Made by a program: the position numbers and the translations under genes
From: Polytrichum commune
Lineage: Eukaryota > Streptophyta > Polytrichopsida > Polytrichales > Polytrichaceae
NCBI GenBank assembly: GCA_950295325.1
Contig: OX485803.1
Location: forward strand, 5,952,001-6,016,000
Reading direction: 5' to 3'
DNA length: 64,000 nt
Part shown: one piece after another, positions 1 to 10,719 of the stretch
Position numbering within the stretch: the stretch's first letter is position 1
How the letters are laid out: every line of letters starts with the position of its first letter
Notes under the pieces: model-generated
Told to the model about the DNA's origin: nothing
What the model saw: the letters and a program-made list of their open reading frames with translations, nothing else
Databases searched by the model: none

Positions 1-610
1 GAGAATTTGGTGGTGTCAGTACTGATCACGTACAGTTATTCGACGTTGCCACTTGGATAATCCATGTCCGGATGGGAATTTGAGGTTATTAAAGATAAGA
101 TATGATGGGATGGGCCTAAGGTAGAAATACCCTAACCCATTAACCACCCTCTACTTGTGCACTAGACTGCTGTCATAATGATGAAGTGCCATTTCTAAAA
201 CCGATCATGGTTCAGCGGTAACTTCAATGCGTGTACACTTAGTGTAGCCAATGGGAGTCAAGTATTGATGTACTCATGAGGTAACCGATTTAGGCGATGT
301 TATGTATGAAAATGCGGAGTATCGTGTTCGGTGTAGGGAGAATCTAGTGAACGAGTAGGGGGTTGGACAACTTTCCACTTTGAAAACTTGTAGCATTTTT
401 TGTATAGGGCAGAAATATATGAAACAACTTGCATTCTTCATGAATCCTTCTTGTCTATCTTGGAGAATTATCTCATGATTGTCAGACCAGATCTTCAATG
501 CGAATCACCTTATTTTCACGGGTTATGGTATTTCTACCTTAATATGATATGTTGGTTCTGTTGCCGTTTAGTTGTGTGTACATGTTTTGTCACTGCGTGA
601 GTCCTAGGAA
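1..610. other. Intergenic, nothing recognised
   Basis: AT-rich sequence with only short, unconserved open frames. I see no protein family, RNA gene or repeat terminus here. Confidence 0.5.
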
Positions 611-1015
611 GGGCCGGTTCACATGGGGTCCTAAGTCCCAAGTCCCAAGTCCCACTCATGTTAGCAAGTCCCGACATGGAGGCGAAGTCCCAACTTTTGA
701 GCGTCAAGAAACCATTAAAATATGGTTAGTAATCATTCAAGGTGGGTCTTGTTTATTTTATGCAAAAGTATTTCCAAGACTTGTGTTGAGAGTTGGGTCT
801 AGTTTTTTCTGCTCGACCCAACTCTCAACACAAGTCCCGAGCCTCACCTCCAAAAAGTGTTGCCATATAGGCATCCATGTCATGCTTGGGACTTGGAACT
901 TGGGACCCTATGTGACGTGGTAAGTCCCAACTTCCATGCTCTCAATGGTCAGGATTGCACAAATTGGCCTCAAGAAATTGGGACTTAGGACTTGGGACTC
1001 CGTGTGAACCAACCC
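611..1015. mobile_element. TIR element with AAGTCCC subterminal repeats and perfect hairpin
   Basis: The two ends are inverted copies: the left begins GGGCCGGTTCACATGGGGTC and the right, read in reverse complement, begins GGGTTGGTTCACACGGAGTC. Both continue into clustered AAGTCCC-type repeats. There is no transposase frame, so it would be non-autonomous. Inside lies a perfect 22-bp inverted repeat (778-799 and 815-836, 15-base loop). I could not find a convincing target-site duplication: GAA on the left against TTA on the right. The superfamily is therefore open; a PIF/Harbinger-like element is one possibility. Confidence 0.6.
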
Positions 1016-1039
1016 TTAGATTGGCAGTGTTTGGAGAGG

Positions 1040-1205
1040 TTTTTGGGCATGAACGGTGAAGATCCTAGTGTTCCAAGTCCAACCAGTTACATGTTGACAT
1101 CTTTCAGTTTTTCTTTAACTATCACCGAATATGTCTCAAACTCAACCAATTTCAACTATAACTAGCAGTCAATTCTGCCCGTTCATTGGTGGTTCATCCA
1201 TGTTC
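1040..1205 (+). repeat. Dispersed repeat, copy 1 of 3
   Basis: A block containing AGTCCAACCRGTTACATG, then CTCAAACTCAACC and a TAACTAGCAGTC-like motif. It recurs with divergence at about 10355-10580 and 12620-12840, in the same orientation. No coding content was recognised. It is probably part of a larger decayed transposon. Confidence 0.5.
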
Positions 1206-1359
1206 AACCCGCGAGTCCTTATTTGCGGGTGAGGAGTGTCTTCAAGTGCATGAATTGGAGCTCACAAATGCCTAAGATCCTCAAGGCACATTGTTGGCCT
1301 TAGGACAATGTATGATTTTCGATGAAGGGTCATGTCTTTAATGTGACAACCAATTTTTT

Positions 1360-1604
1360 CTCGGGGAGTTCACTGGCGAAAATCGTAGAACAACGTGCAA
1401 TAAAAAATAGGGTCCAATATATTCATTGTAGATAAATTTTGAAAAAACATGTACATGTAAAATAGGGGATTTTAAAATAGTGAAACATGTTTACATGTAA
1501 AATACCATCACCTTATAATCTTTTCTGCAAGGTAAATAACCCCCCAATATATAGGTCCCGAACGCACGTGTATGCAAAATATAAGAGGGAGTGAACCCCC
1601 CGAG
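1360..1604 (+). mobile_element. Short TIR element (family A), copy 1, 8-bp TSD
   Basis: A 245-bp element beginning CTCGGGGAGTTCACTGG and ending in the inverted form AGTGAACCCCCCGAG. It is flanked by the 8-bp direct repeat AATTTTTT at 1352-1359 and 1605-1612. The interior, with ACATGTAAAATA motifs, matches copies at 10787-11075 (same orientation) and 41509-41800 (opposite). It has no coding capacity. An 8-bp duplication fits hAT-like non-autonomous elements, but the termini do not look like a usual hAT end. Confidence 0.85.
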
Positions 1605-1612
1605 AATTTTTT

Positions 1613-2117
1613 ACATCGCCGAACATTTGCCGGGTTGGTCAACTTTTAACATGTTTTGTGACACCTAATTTTTCAAATTGACGCTTTTATAAACTCTCAC
1701 TAGTTTCCTTTTTAAAAATCACAACAACATATACAAGTAGTACAAATTGAAACAATATGCAATCAAATCAATTTCACTATGAAGTTGTTGAAGATCTTTA
1801 TAACGATTACTCTACAGAAATTGGAATGATGCACTTGTGAGCTTGTGTAGGAAAAATCTCCTTTATCATTGCGTGTTTCCGAAAAATGATTTGTCAAGTG
1901 ATGGCCCTATGTCTTTCGACGGGTCAAATGGAGCTGGTGGTAGCGGCCGATTGTCAAATGGATTGGGATGGGTGCAAAAAGCAAGCTTGCCTTAGGGCAT
2001 CCTTTTTCATGGAGTCAAAATTGGGCCTTTACAATTGAATTTTCAAACTTTTTAAGGCAAGATCACATGTTCCATATGTTCGCAAAGTTCACATATTATA
2101 TCCTAAATTTTCATTGC
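1613..2117. other. Intergenic, nothing recognised
   Basis: AT-rich sequence between family A copy 1 and the inverted duplication. No gene or repeat end was seen. Confidence 0.4.
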
Positions 2118-2889
2118 CCACCGATTATGTTATATAGGGTTTGCTTACTATTTGTTTTTGGCTCCGTACATTTAGAGAGCCGAAGGGTTTGAGAGACAAT
2201 GGCCCTCTATAACATAAATAATGGCCAATAAATAAATATATATAGAGAGAGAGAGAGACTCGGAGAGAGTGGGCTTTGGTCAAGGATGGAGCATGTGACC
2301 TTGCTCAAAAGATCCAAAAAGTCGATGGTAGAGGTGTGTTTGTGGCTTCATGAACGGGGATGCTCTTAAAGCGACATTTCCAACCTCATCACTTTGTATG
2401 GGTGGTGTCAACCCCGGTTGGAAATGTGAGAGTTTTAGAAGATACTCAAAAGTTGCTTTACAAAATGATCCATCGTATTTTGAATATTCAAATATCACGT
2501 AATCACTTAACATTCACATAACTCCCATTAAAGCTTGGTATATTGAAAGTGTAACAACAAATGTGCATATATAAACATGTGAACCAAAATCTGGTATTTT
2601 GAAGACATGTTATTTGAATTTAATTATGAGTGTTAATATCCTAGACTTATAAAAAATAATTTTGTAAGAGGAGTAAATGAATTGTGAACATCATTTCACA
2701 TTTCATTAAAATGTGAGAAATGTTGATTCTTGCATACATTAATCTTGCCAAGATGGTGTAGAAGCGAGTCATCAAATCACTGACATCTATCTTTGGTCAC
2801 CTAAGCCTTGAAAGCCTTAGACTACACTAGATATCATATTTAGTGTCACCAATTCTTATTGTCTTGCTCAATACTAATTGTAAACTCCA

Positions 2890-3256
2890 GATAGATAGAA
2901 ACTCCGGTCCCTTTTTAGCAAGGGGCCGGCGTGAATGAAGTGTCCGTTCGTAATGCCAATGACCCGATGCCCACTGGACAAGGGGACATTGGGACAATAC
3001 TACTCTCCCCTTTCGAGGATGGACACTATAGTGACACACTATACTAGTTCCTAGCTAGCCACTAGTGCCTTGAAGATACCGGACATGGTATCCCCCCAAA
3101 GGGCTTTGAGGTACCCATACAACAAGGTCCAAGGACCCCCCGCCATAGTTGGGTGGACTAAGGTGGTGAGCACCACGCCGGCATGGGGAATAGAACCCAC
3201 AACCTCCTCATTGGGGGCCATGAGCCCTAACCACCAAGCCAAGGCCCGTGGTGCCT
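2890..3256 (-). mobile_element. tRNA-derived SINE with 12-bp TSD
   Basis: Read on the minus strand, the head contains a pol III A-box-like TGGCTTGGTGG (3231-3241) and a B-box-like GGTTCTATTCC (3187-3197), about 35 bp apart. The element ends in a TCTATCTATC tail. The direct repeat TTGTAAACTCCA flanks it at 2878-2889 and 3257-3268. Head, tail and duplication together are the hallmarks of a tRNA-derived SINE mobilised by LINE machinery. It is about 367 bp long. It is not a functional tRNA gene. Confidence 0.8.
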
Positions 3257-3334
3257 TTGTAAACTCCACTATAAAGTCACCAATACTAAATGTTAACTCA
3301 ACATTAATTGTCATTCCTTGTAATGTTTTTGGGG

Positions 3335-3590
3335 GATTATAGATTTACACTGTTGCAATTATTGTCACTTCCCAAGTGATTTTTCATCCAAATTTCAATC
3401 ATCCAGAACAATATTCCATCACAAGTTGTTGACAAGAGAAGGTAGGGTTTTGGCCAATGGATGAACTCATCCATCATCCATGACAACATTTGTCCACTTT
3501 TTCATGGGAAGTGACATCCGAAAAGTTGCCATAGTGACATCAAATACCATATGACACTAAATATCATATTTAGTGTACTATTTATCCTTA
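3335..3590 (-). repeat. Dispersed repeat with ACTAAATATGATATTTAGT palindrome, copy 1
   Basis: This stretch is the diverged reverse complement of 36240-36485. It shares TGGATGAGTTCATCCATTGG-like and ACCCTACCTTCTCTTG-like strings and a terminal palindrome around CACTAAATATCATATTTAGTG. A partial copy lies at about 23238-23330. No open frame was recognised. It may be a small CACTA-derived or other non-autonomous element. Confidence 0.55.
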
Positions 3591-4131
3591 TATTGTTAAA
3601 CTCAAATTTCATACTAATTACAAGACTCCGTTATTTGATATGTACAAAGAGCTTGAGAACTCCCGGACAAAACAAAAGCCTTAGTTCAACAAAATAAAGA
3701 GCCTTTACACTTTAAATTCAAATACATACTATGGCACATTGATTTAATTTAAGGTCCCACATAAGGGCATTAGGGGGGAAAAACGACCTTATCTTCCGAA
3801 TCATGACCACTAAATGACCATAGCTTGTGGAAGGCGTCAAAGGTTATGACAAAGGTGAGTGATGTTATGTCTATGACAAAGTGCTTTGAATGTTGACATC
3901 TTCACATGTGTGACTAAGGCTTGTCTATGACAATAGAGGACGGCCTTTCATTTCCATTGTCGGTCCTCACATGTATTTTGCCGTCCTTAGGCACCCATCG
4001 ATTTCATGAAAGAGTCTTGGGTAAGGACAAGTGGCCTCAAGGATTGAGGTGACCACTATGACAACATGCCTTGTTTGTAACGATAACCTTAATTTAATGT
4101 TGGAGGATTTTGTCAATAACTCCAAAGGACA

Positions 4132-4286
4132 ATAACATTATTCAGATTCATAACAGCGTTTTGTGGGACTGATGGTATTCCATGGAACTTTTCCCACATT
4201 CAGCTTGAATGTGGGAACTATCCGGGAATATCCTCTGAAATACTACTAGTCCCACATAACACTGTTATACATCCGAATAATGTTAT
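4132..4286. mobile_element. 155-bp MITE-like inverted-repeat element
   Basis: The left end starts ATAACATTATTCAGATTCAT. The right end in reverse complement starts ATAACATTATTCGGATGTAT. The arms continue through ATAACAGYGTTWTGTGGGACT, about 38 bp in all. The 4-bp direct repeat GACA flanks it (4128-4131 and 4287-4290), though four bases could match by chance. It has no coding capacity. Confidence 0.65.
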
Positions 4287-4299
4287 GACAAGCTCAAAT

Positions 4300-7200
4300 C
4301 CGTCGTTTATTGCCGTTACCAAGGACCCATGGGATGGAAGGTAAGTCGTGATACAATAAAACTAAATATTGTTTCGAGATATTTAGTTTGTGGTTCACTC
4401 TATTGTATGGGCACATTTGTTCGACATCATTTTTTCATGTGGCTTGCTTTGAAAAATTGCATTAAACATAGATACATCTTTATCGTTTAAATAGCTCAAG
4501 TAGAAATTATTGTGATGTATATACCACCTAGTTTCATATGTCATACACGTAGAAACATATGGGTAATCATAAACTCGTGAAACCAAATTATGATTGTATT
4601 GAAATCATTCATAATAGTGAATTTCTACTCATGCATGTGCCATGCAATTGGGTAAATTATTGCAATGCATAAATTGAGATGTTTTGAATAGTTAGATTGG
4701 TTGTGTCTAGGGCATCAATGAAGTCTATGTATATGTGTCCCTTGACATCAACATTATGATAACAAGGTTTAGGGGAGAATGTTCTTTGATGGGTTTTCAA
4801 TGTAGTGGTTTTTGTTCACGAGGGCTCATGTTAATCAACCATTTTTAGGTTAGAGAACACTTGCAAAAAAATATGTTATTTTAAAGGGTTTTTGGGTTTT
4901 CTCATGGCGAGTGCTTAAGTTTGTGAGGGTATACCTTCAGGTGTTGTTGTGATTGTATTGGTCAAAGTACTTTATTGCATTGAATTTGTACCCCTCTGTC
5001 CTTGCTTCAGTGATAGTTGGGTTGGTGCAAATATTAAAGAGATGGACCCATGTGTTTGTCTGTTTGGGTGGCACATGTGGCACAGTATGGGAGAATATTT
5101 TTCTTTGTGTGACTTGGGCGTGTGATAAGTTTTTTTAATGATATGTTCCACATTATCTTCTTTAAGGCAAGCTTGGAGGTTGCAAACAAGTCTCTTGCCT
5201 GTTTCTTGGTGGGGTCATGGGTAAACTTGGTTTGGAAGTGAAAAAACAAGTGGTTTGAACACAAATAAAAGTTTGTAAACTAAGGGTGATAGATGCACCT
5301 TGTGTTTCAAATGCTATGTGCTTTCTTCCCTGCTTTATAGCCTTTAGAAGATTACATATTCACATCTACCATGGCTTATAGATCCGACTTGTATTAAAGA
5401 GAATAAGTTTCACATGTATTGATGCAATACTACCCAACAATGCAAATGAGCACAAAGTTAGACCTTGAAACCCTAGAATGAGCAAAATTTGGGTTTCATT
5501 TTTTTTCTAGATGAGAAGGGTTATCCAAAATTTCATCCAAGTTCAGGTAGACCATGAATATGATTTTACATAAATTACAAACTCTTGACCCTTCTCTTGG
5601 TATGCTATGTTTTTCCTAATGCCCCATATAACAATAGGTATGAAGTACACACACTTGTTTTTAAGGCGACCAATTCTACCAATGAGGAGGCCTATGTTAA
5701 ATTTACATGTTTCTCAACATTTTCCTCTTGGGAATTAGTTGGACCTTATGATTTTGAACACCAACATTCCTAAATTTTCTAAGTATTGGCCCGATGTCTC
5801 CAATCGAGATGGGATTGAATGAAATGATATAAGAGTCTTGCTTGGTGTTCACTAACTTAGACCTCGTGACTCTGATACTAATGCGGTAGATGCTTCTAGT
5901 TATTATAAAATTGAAGGTAAAACACATAGACATTTTGTCTCTCCATGATTTCTTGGTATTGATTGCTTACACAATGACAACCAATACTACAACCACAAAC
6001 AATCTAGGGATCCCCAGGTCAAACCCGAAAACTAGTATTCCAAGTACAAAGGGAAGGGGGGGGGGGGGGAATAGAGTAACTCATTAGAGGGGTTTATATG
6101 CCGCATGTGACAAGGATTTGATCTAGGGGGTATTTTGATGTAGAAGAGATATTAATTAGACCATTGCATTACCTAATTTTCTAATTAGTGATGGTTTAGA
6201 CTACCATATCATTACTTAAAATTGAGGGAGCATGATAATATTTTATACCATTCTTTTTTTATGATTAGAATAATTATGTGTAAGGAATAAATGAAAAATA
6301 CACCATTTGCACCAATCACCACAAGTATGTAATATTTATGCAATATTACCTAAGACATGATTTGCAGCTTGTGTAACTTTAGCACATAACCTTCAATGGA
6401 CACTCAAATGGGGGACACATGCCCAATACATGGCACTTGCAAAACCTCATACAAACCCATACAAATTCATGCATAAAAACCTTCAACAAACCATGCATAA
6501 GTATAGCCATTCATGAATGACTTCAAATGTAAAACAAAGTCCTCAATTTTGGGTTCCATTTTAGGTTAGGACTTGGCATTGAAACTAATCCCAATATCAA
6601 ATCACACCTAAACTATTGTCAAAGTGCGTGAAAGAGGGTACATCAATGTGAACGTGTAATAGTGGAAGAAAAGTAGAGGGAGAGGAAGCACGAAAGAGAG
6701 AACTTCTAGAATCAAGCCAAAGGTAACCCTACCCAACTGATAGAGAAATGTTACGTAGCAATGGGTGCATAACATGTACTCACATAGAACCCACGTGATC
6801 GAAGTAAGTCATGACCAAGTATATTACTTCAATATAACACGGTAAGGTGGGTATGTATAAATTGGGTATGATGTGATGTTTGTAGTTTTTGAAAATAAAA
6901 CAAGCCCATCATCCAAGTGGGGAAAATAAAAGTTTAGTCCATTTTATTCGACTAGATGAATATATTTTGGACTAATCTCTACATTTGTAAGGATAGGGTT
7001 ATTTATTTTCCTAATTGTGTGCTATTGTTTTTCCATACTATGCCACCCCAAACAAACAAACAAACACATATGTTCACCTCCTTAGTATTTGCACCAACCC
7101 AATTATCAGTGAGATAAGGAAGAAGGAGAACAAATTCACTACAAAAGAGTAGTTTGACCAATATAATCACAACAACATTCGAAAGTATACCATCGTGAAC

Positions 7201-7904
7201 GTGAGCATTCACCATGAGAAACCACAAAAACCCTCTGGAATAACCCAACTTTTGCAAATGCTTTATTAACCTAAGAATATGATCGACCCACATGAACCCT
7301 TATGAACAAAAGCCACTACCTTGCGAACCCACCAAAGAGCGTTCTCCCCTCAACCTCACCATCGTAATGCCAATGTCGAGGGGCACATACACATAGACTA
7401 CACTAATGCCCTATCACAACCAATTAAAACTCCCAAAACAATTAAATTGTTCACAAGGTCAACATTTATGCAATGTAACATAATGTACCCAATTGTAAGG
7501 CACATGCATAAGTAGCAATGCACTTTTACATATGATTGAATATACTCAAAATTTGATTTCATAAGTTTATGATTACTCATATGTTACTACATGAAGGATA
7601 CATGTATGACATATGAAACTAGGTAGTATATACAACACAACTAGTTCTGCTTGGGATATTGAAACGATAAACATATATCTATGTTTATGCAAATTTGAAA
7701 GTTAAATTACATGACAATATGTGTCAACAAACGTGTCCATACAATCGAGTGAACAACAAACTACAGAACTTGATATTAGTATTTCATTATAGTTTATCGC
7801 GACCTACCTCCACCTCATTCCATGGGGTTTTGGGAACGGTGGTGGCTGGCGAATTTGAACTTGTCCTTTGGAGTTATTCACAAAATCCTTTACCATTAAT
7901 TTAC
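4300..7904. other. Spacer of the inverted duplication, nothing recognised
   Basis: About 3.6 kb of AT-rich DNA between the duplication arms. All open frames are short and unlike known proteins. The only simple feature is a G tract around 6056-6069. No gene, RNA or clear element termini were found. Confidence 0.4.
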
Positions 7905-9690
7905 GGTTATCGTAACAAGCAAGGCATGTTGTCATAGCGATCACCTCAAACCTTGAGACCCCTTGTCCTTACCCAAGGCTCTTTCATGAAATCGATGGGG
8001 GGGCTAAGGGCGGCAAAATACATGTGAGGACCGACAATGGAAATGAAAGGCCGTCCTCTATTGTCATAGACAAGCCTCAGCCACACATGTGAAGATGTCA
8101 ACATTCAAGGCACTTTGTCATAGAGATAACATCACTCACCTTTGTCATAACCTTTGACGCCTTCCACAAGCTATGGTCATTTAGTGGTCATAATTCGGAA
8201 ATAAAGGTTAGTTGTTATCCCATAATGCCCTTAGTTGGGACATTACATTGAGTTGTGCCATAAAATGCATTTGAACTTAAATTTTTTAAGGCTATTTAGC
8301 TTTGTTGAACTAAGGCTTTCATCTTGTCTAAGAGTTCTCAAAGTCTTCGGACATAGTAAATCTTTGACTCTTATAATGTAAATATGAATAACAAGTGTAT
8401 CCATATGTGGATAGATACTCATGTAAGGCTTTCAAGCACGAGGCGACCAAATCAAGTTGCCAATGATTAGATGACTCAGTTCTACACCATCTTGGCATGA
8501 ACTTATATATCCAAAAGATCAACAATTTTCACATTTTAATGAACCTTGAGAATATGACCACATTTTTATTTCAAAATTTTATGACCACAAATATTTTTTT
8601 TTACAAAAATAAAGTCTAGGATATTAGAACTTATATATTAATACAAGTAATTTGTTTTCAAAATATCAAGGTTTGGTTTACTCGTTGGTATAGGCACATT
8701 TGTTCTTAAGCTTTCAATTTGTTGAGAACTAATGGGAGTTATGTGTATATGAAGTGATTATGTGATTTTTAAATTTCAAAATATGATAGACTATTTTGTA
8801 AGGTAAGTTTCAAGTATGTTCTAAAATTCTTGCATATCTTGCTTAGGGTCCCGGGGGTGGACTCTTCATTGGAAACCTAAATGACATCTATGGGTTGCCA
8901 TATATATTATATACAAGAATTTTATATTGAAAAACAAGTGTATACTTAGTAACAGCATGCTAGAAAATGGACTCGTGTATTTATACTCAGCTTTTCAATG
9001 TAATGTAATAAATTCCTCCACTACATAGAAAAAAATATAAATGTTTAATTAAATAATATTTTATTACACAATCCACTTTCACTTTCCAATAAAAAATTTA
9101 TTGAACATTTTTTTCATCCATAATAGTACCTCAAAGATTGTATCAAGCAAACAAAGGCGAACAATTATTATAATTTCCGATTTTACACTATGCAATCCCG
9201 GATTCAAAGGGAAAAACTATTTTTCCCATATTAATTTTGAGAATTTTAAAACACAAATTTAAAATATTATGGTTTTCCTAAGAATATTTAATTTGTGTTG
9301 AAGTGGTCAAAGGCATCACGGTATTATGTATGCTAATGCCTCAAATAACACCCCTTCTTACACTCACATTAGTGTATACGTGGTATGAAGAGTCCAACCC
9401 CCCGGGCCAAGGTTGACACCATTCATACAAGGTGACAAGGTTGGAAATGTTGCTTAAAGTGCATCTCCACTCATGGATCCACAAATAAACCTCTACCACC
9501 GGCTTATTGGATCTTTTTGAGCAAGTCGCTTGCTCCATCCTTTCACAAAGCCCACATACATCCTATGTTTTTGTTGTGCATCATATATGATCTCTCTATC
9601 TCAAGTGTTTTTGCTCTCTAAATGAAAGGAACAAAAGTTTTGTTTTTTTTTGGAAAGCGAGCCTTGTATAACATAATCGGTGGGCAATTA
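7905..9690 (-). repeat. Large inverted duplication, right arm
   Basis: Reverse-complement partner of 2118-4095. The homology is interrupted at about 8850-9406 by a TIR-bearing insertion absent from the left arm. Just beyond, about 9695-9790 is a further, directly oriented copy of the block at 2283-2375 (GGATGGARCATGTGACCTTG). Confidence 0.7.
8850..9406. mobile_element. TIR insertion inside the right duplication arm
   Basis: The left end reads CCGGGGGTGGACTCTTCATT and the right end, in reverse complement, CCCGGGGGGTTGGACTCTTC. The related element at 15154-15893 shares these ends and much of the interior, for example CTCCACTACAT and AATAACACCCCTTCT. The left duplication arm lacks it, so insertion followed duplication. 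I could not define the target duplication. No transposase frame is present. Confidence 0.6.
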
Positions 9691-9839
9691 AGAAAAAAAG
9701 GATGGAACATGTGACCTTGCTTCTAAAAGCCTGAAAGTGCAATGATAGAGGCATGTGTTGTGAGTCCATGAAAAGGGATGCCTTAAGGCCCACAATGTGC
9801 CTCAAGGATAGTAGGCATTAAGGTGGACAAAATCATTTC

Positions 9840-10270
9840 TATTACATGTAAGCAATTTTGCATTACATGTAGTACAAGTGTGATATTGGAGTGGTTTTTC
9901 ACAGGCTTGGAAATTGATATCACGATGTTCAACAAAAAAATCACAATTTCTTTCTAAGTTTTGATAGTACCGTAAATTTCCAAACCCTTATTCACAACAT
10001 GGGTTGACCTCTTTCCAATAACAAGGAGAAGAAAACTTGAGGAATATCGATGCGGTGGATTGACTCCTTTCTCAAACAAAATATTAAAAAGTAAAAAAGT
10101 AGAAAATATATATCTATGAAAATTGTAGTTCAAGAAATCCAAATCTATGCCCTTCTACATTACTTTCTCCGTCACGCCAACTATGTCGGCCACATGTGTG
10201 ATTCTTCAAGGCTTTTTCCATCGTGTTAGAAAATGCCGGCTACATGTGTGAAACTTTAAGGCTTTAAGGG
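9840..10270 (-). repeat. Dispersed repeat E, copy 1
   Basis: Reverse complement, with divergence, of about 43790-44180. Shared strings include the CACAACATGGGTTGACCTCTTTCC region and paired CACATGTGTGA-type segments. No coding content was seen. Confidence 0.5.
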
Positions 10271-10299
10271 GGACTCTAAGTGCTGAGATTCAGAAAGTA

Positions 10300-10600
10300 T
10301 CAAAATTGAATCTAATATCTACTCTATGAGCTACAACCAACGTCCAGGCATATTTTTGAGCATAATTGGTCAAGATCCCAATGTTTCCAAGTCCAACCGG
10401 TTACATGGTGTGATCTTTCAGTCTTATTCTTCATTAATTCGAGGTATATTCCACAGACTCCTCTCAAACGATCGCTAGGTTTCCCAACGTCTTGATGAAC
10501 TTCACCCAGTTATTCCTCAAACTCAACCGGTTCATCTGTAAGTACTAGTAGTCGATTCTCCCCCGTTCATGACATGGGCTCCAATTCATGCACTTGAAGA
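10300..10600 (+). repeat. Dispersed repeat, copy 2 of 3
   Basis: Second copy of the block described at 1040-1205, with AGTCCAACCGGTTACATG near 10390 and CTCAAACTCAACCGGTTCAT near 10515. Confidence 0.5.
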
Positions 10601-10719
10601 CACGCCTCACCTGCATGCAAATCCACTGATTTTAATAAGACTCACAGGCCCAACATTCCCATGGCTAATGAAGAACTCAAGAAGTGACCAAAACTAATAC
10701 AACTTTACGACAACATCCA

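Larger units (their letters stand above)
2118..4095 (+). repeat. Large inverted duplication, left arm
   Basis: Successive blocks reappear in reverse complement at 7905-9690. About 2118-2820 pairs with about 8430-8850 plus 9406-9690, and about 3600-4095 pairs with 7905-8345. Matching landmarks include ACAAGGCATGTTGTCATAG, the reverse complement of the stretch near 4052-4071, and CCACCGATTATGTTATA near 2119. This arm carries an extra block (about 2825-3595, including a SINE) that the other arm lacks. The short GA microsatellite near 2244-2260 also lies here. Confidence 0.75.
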
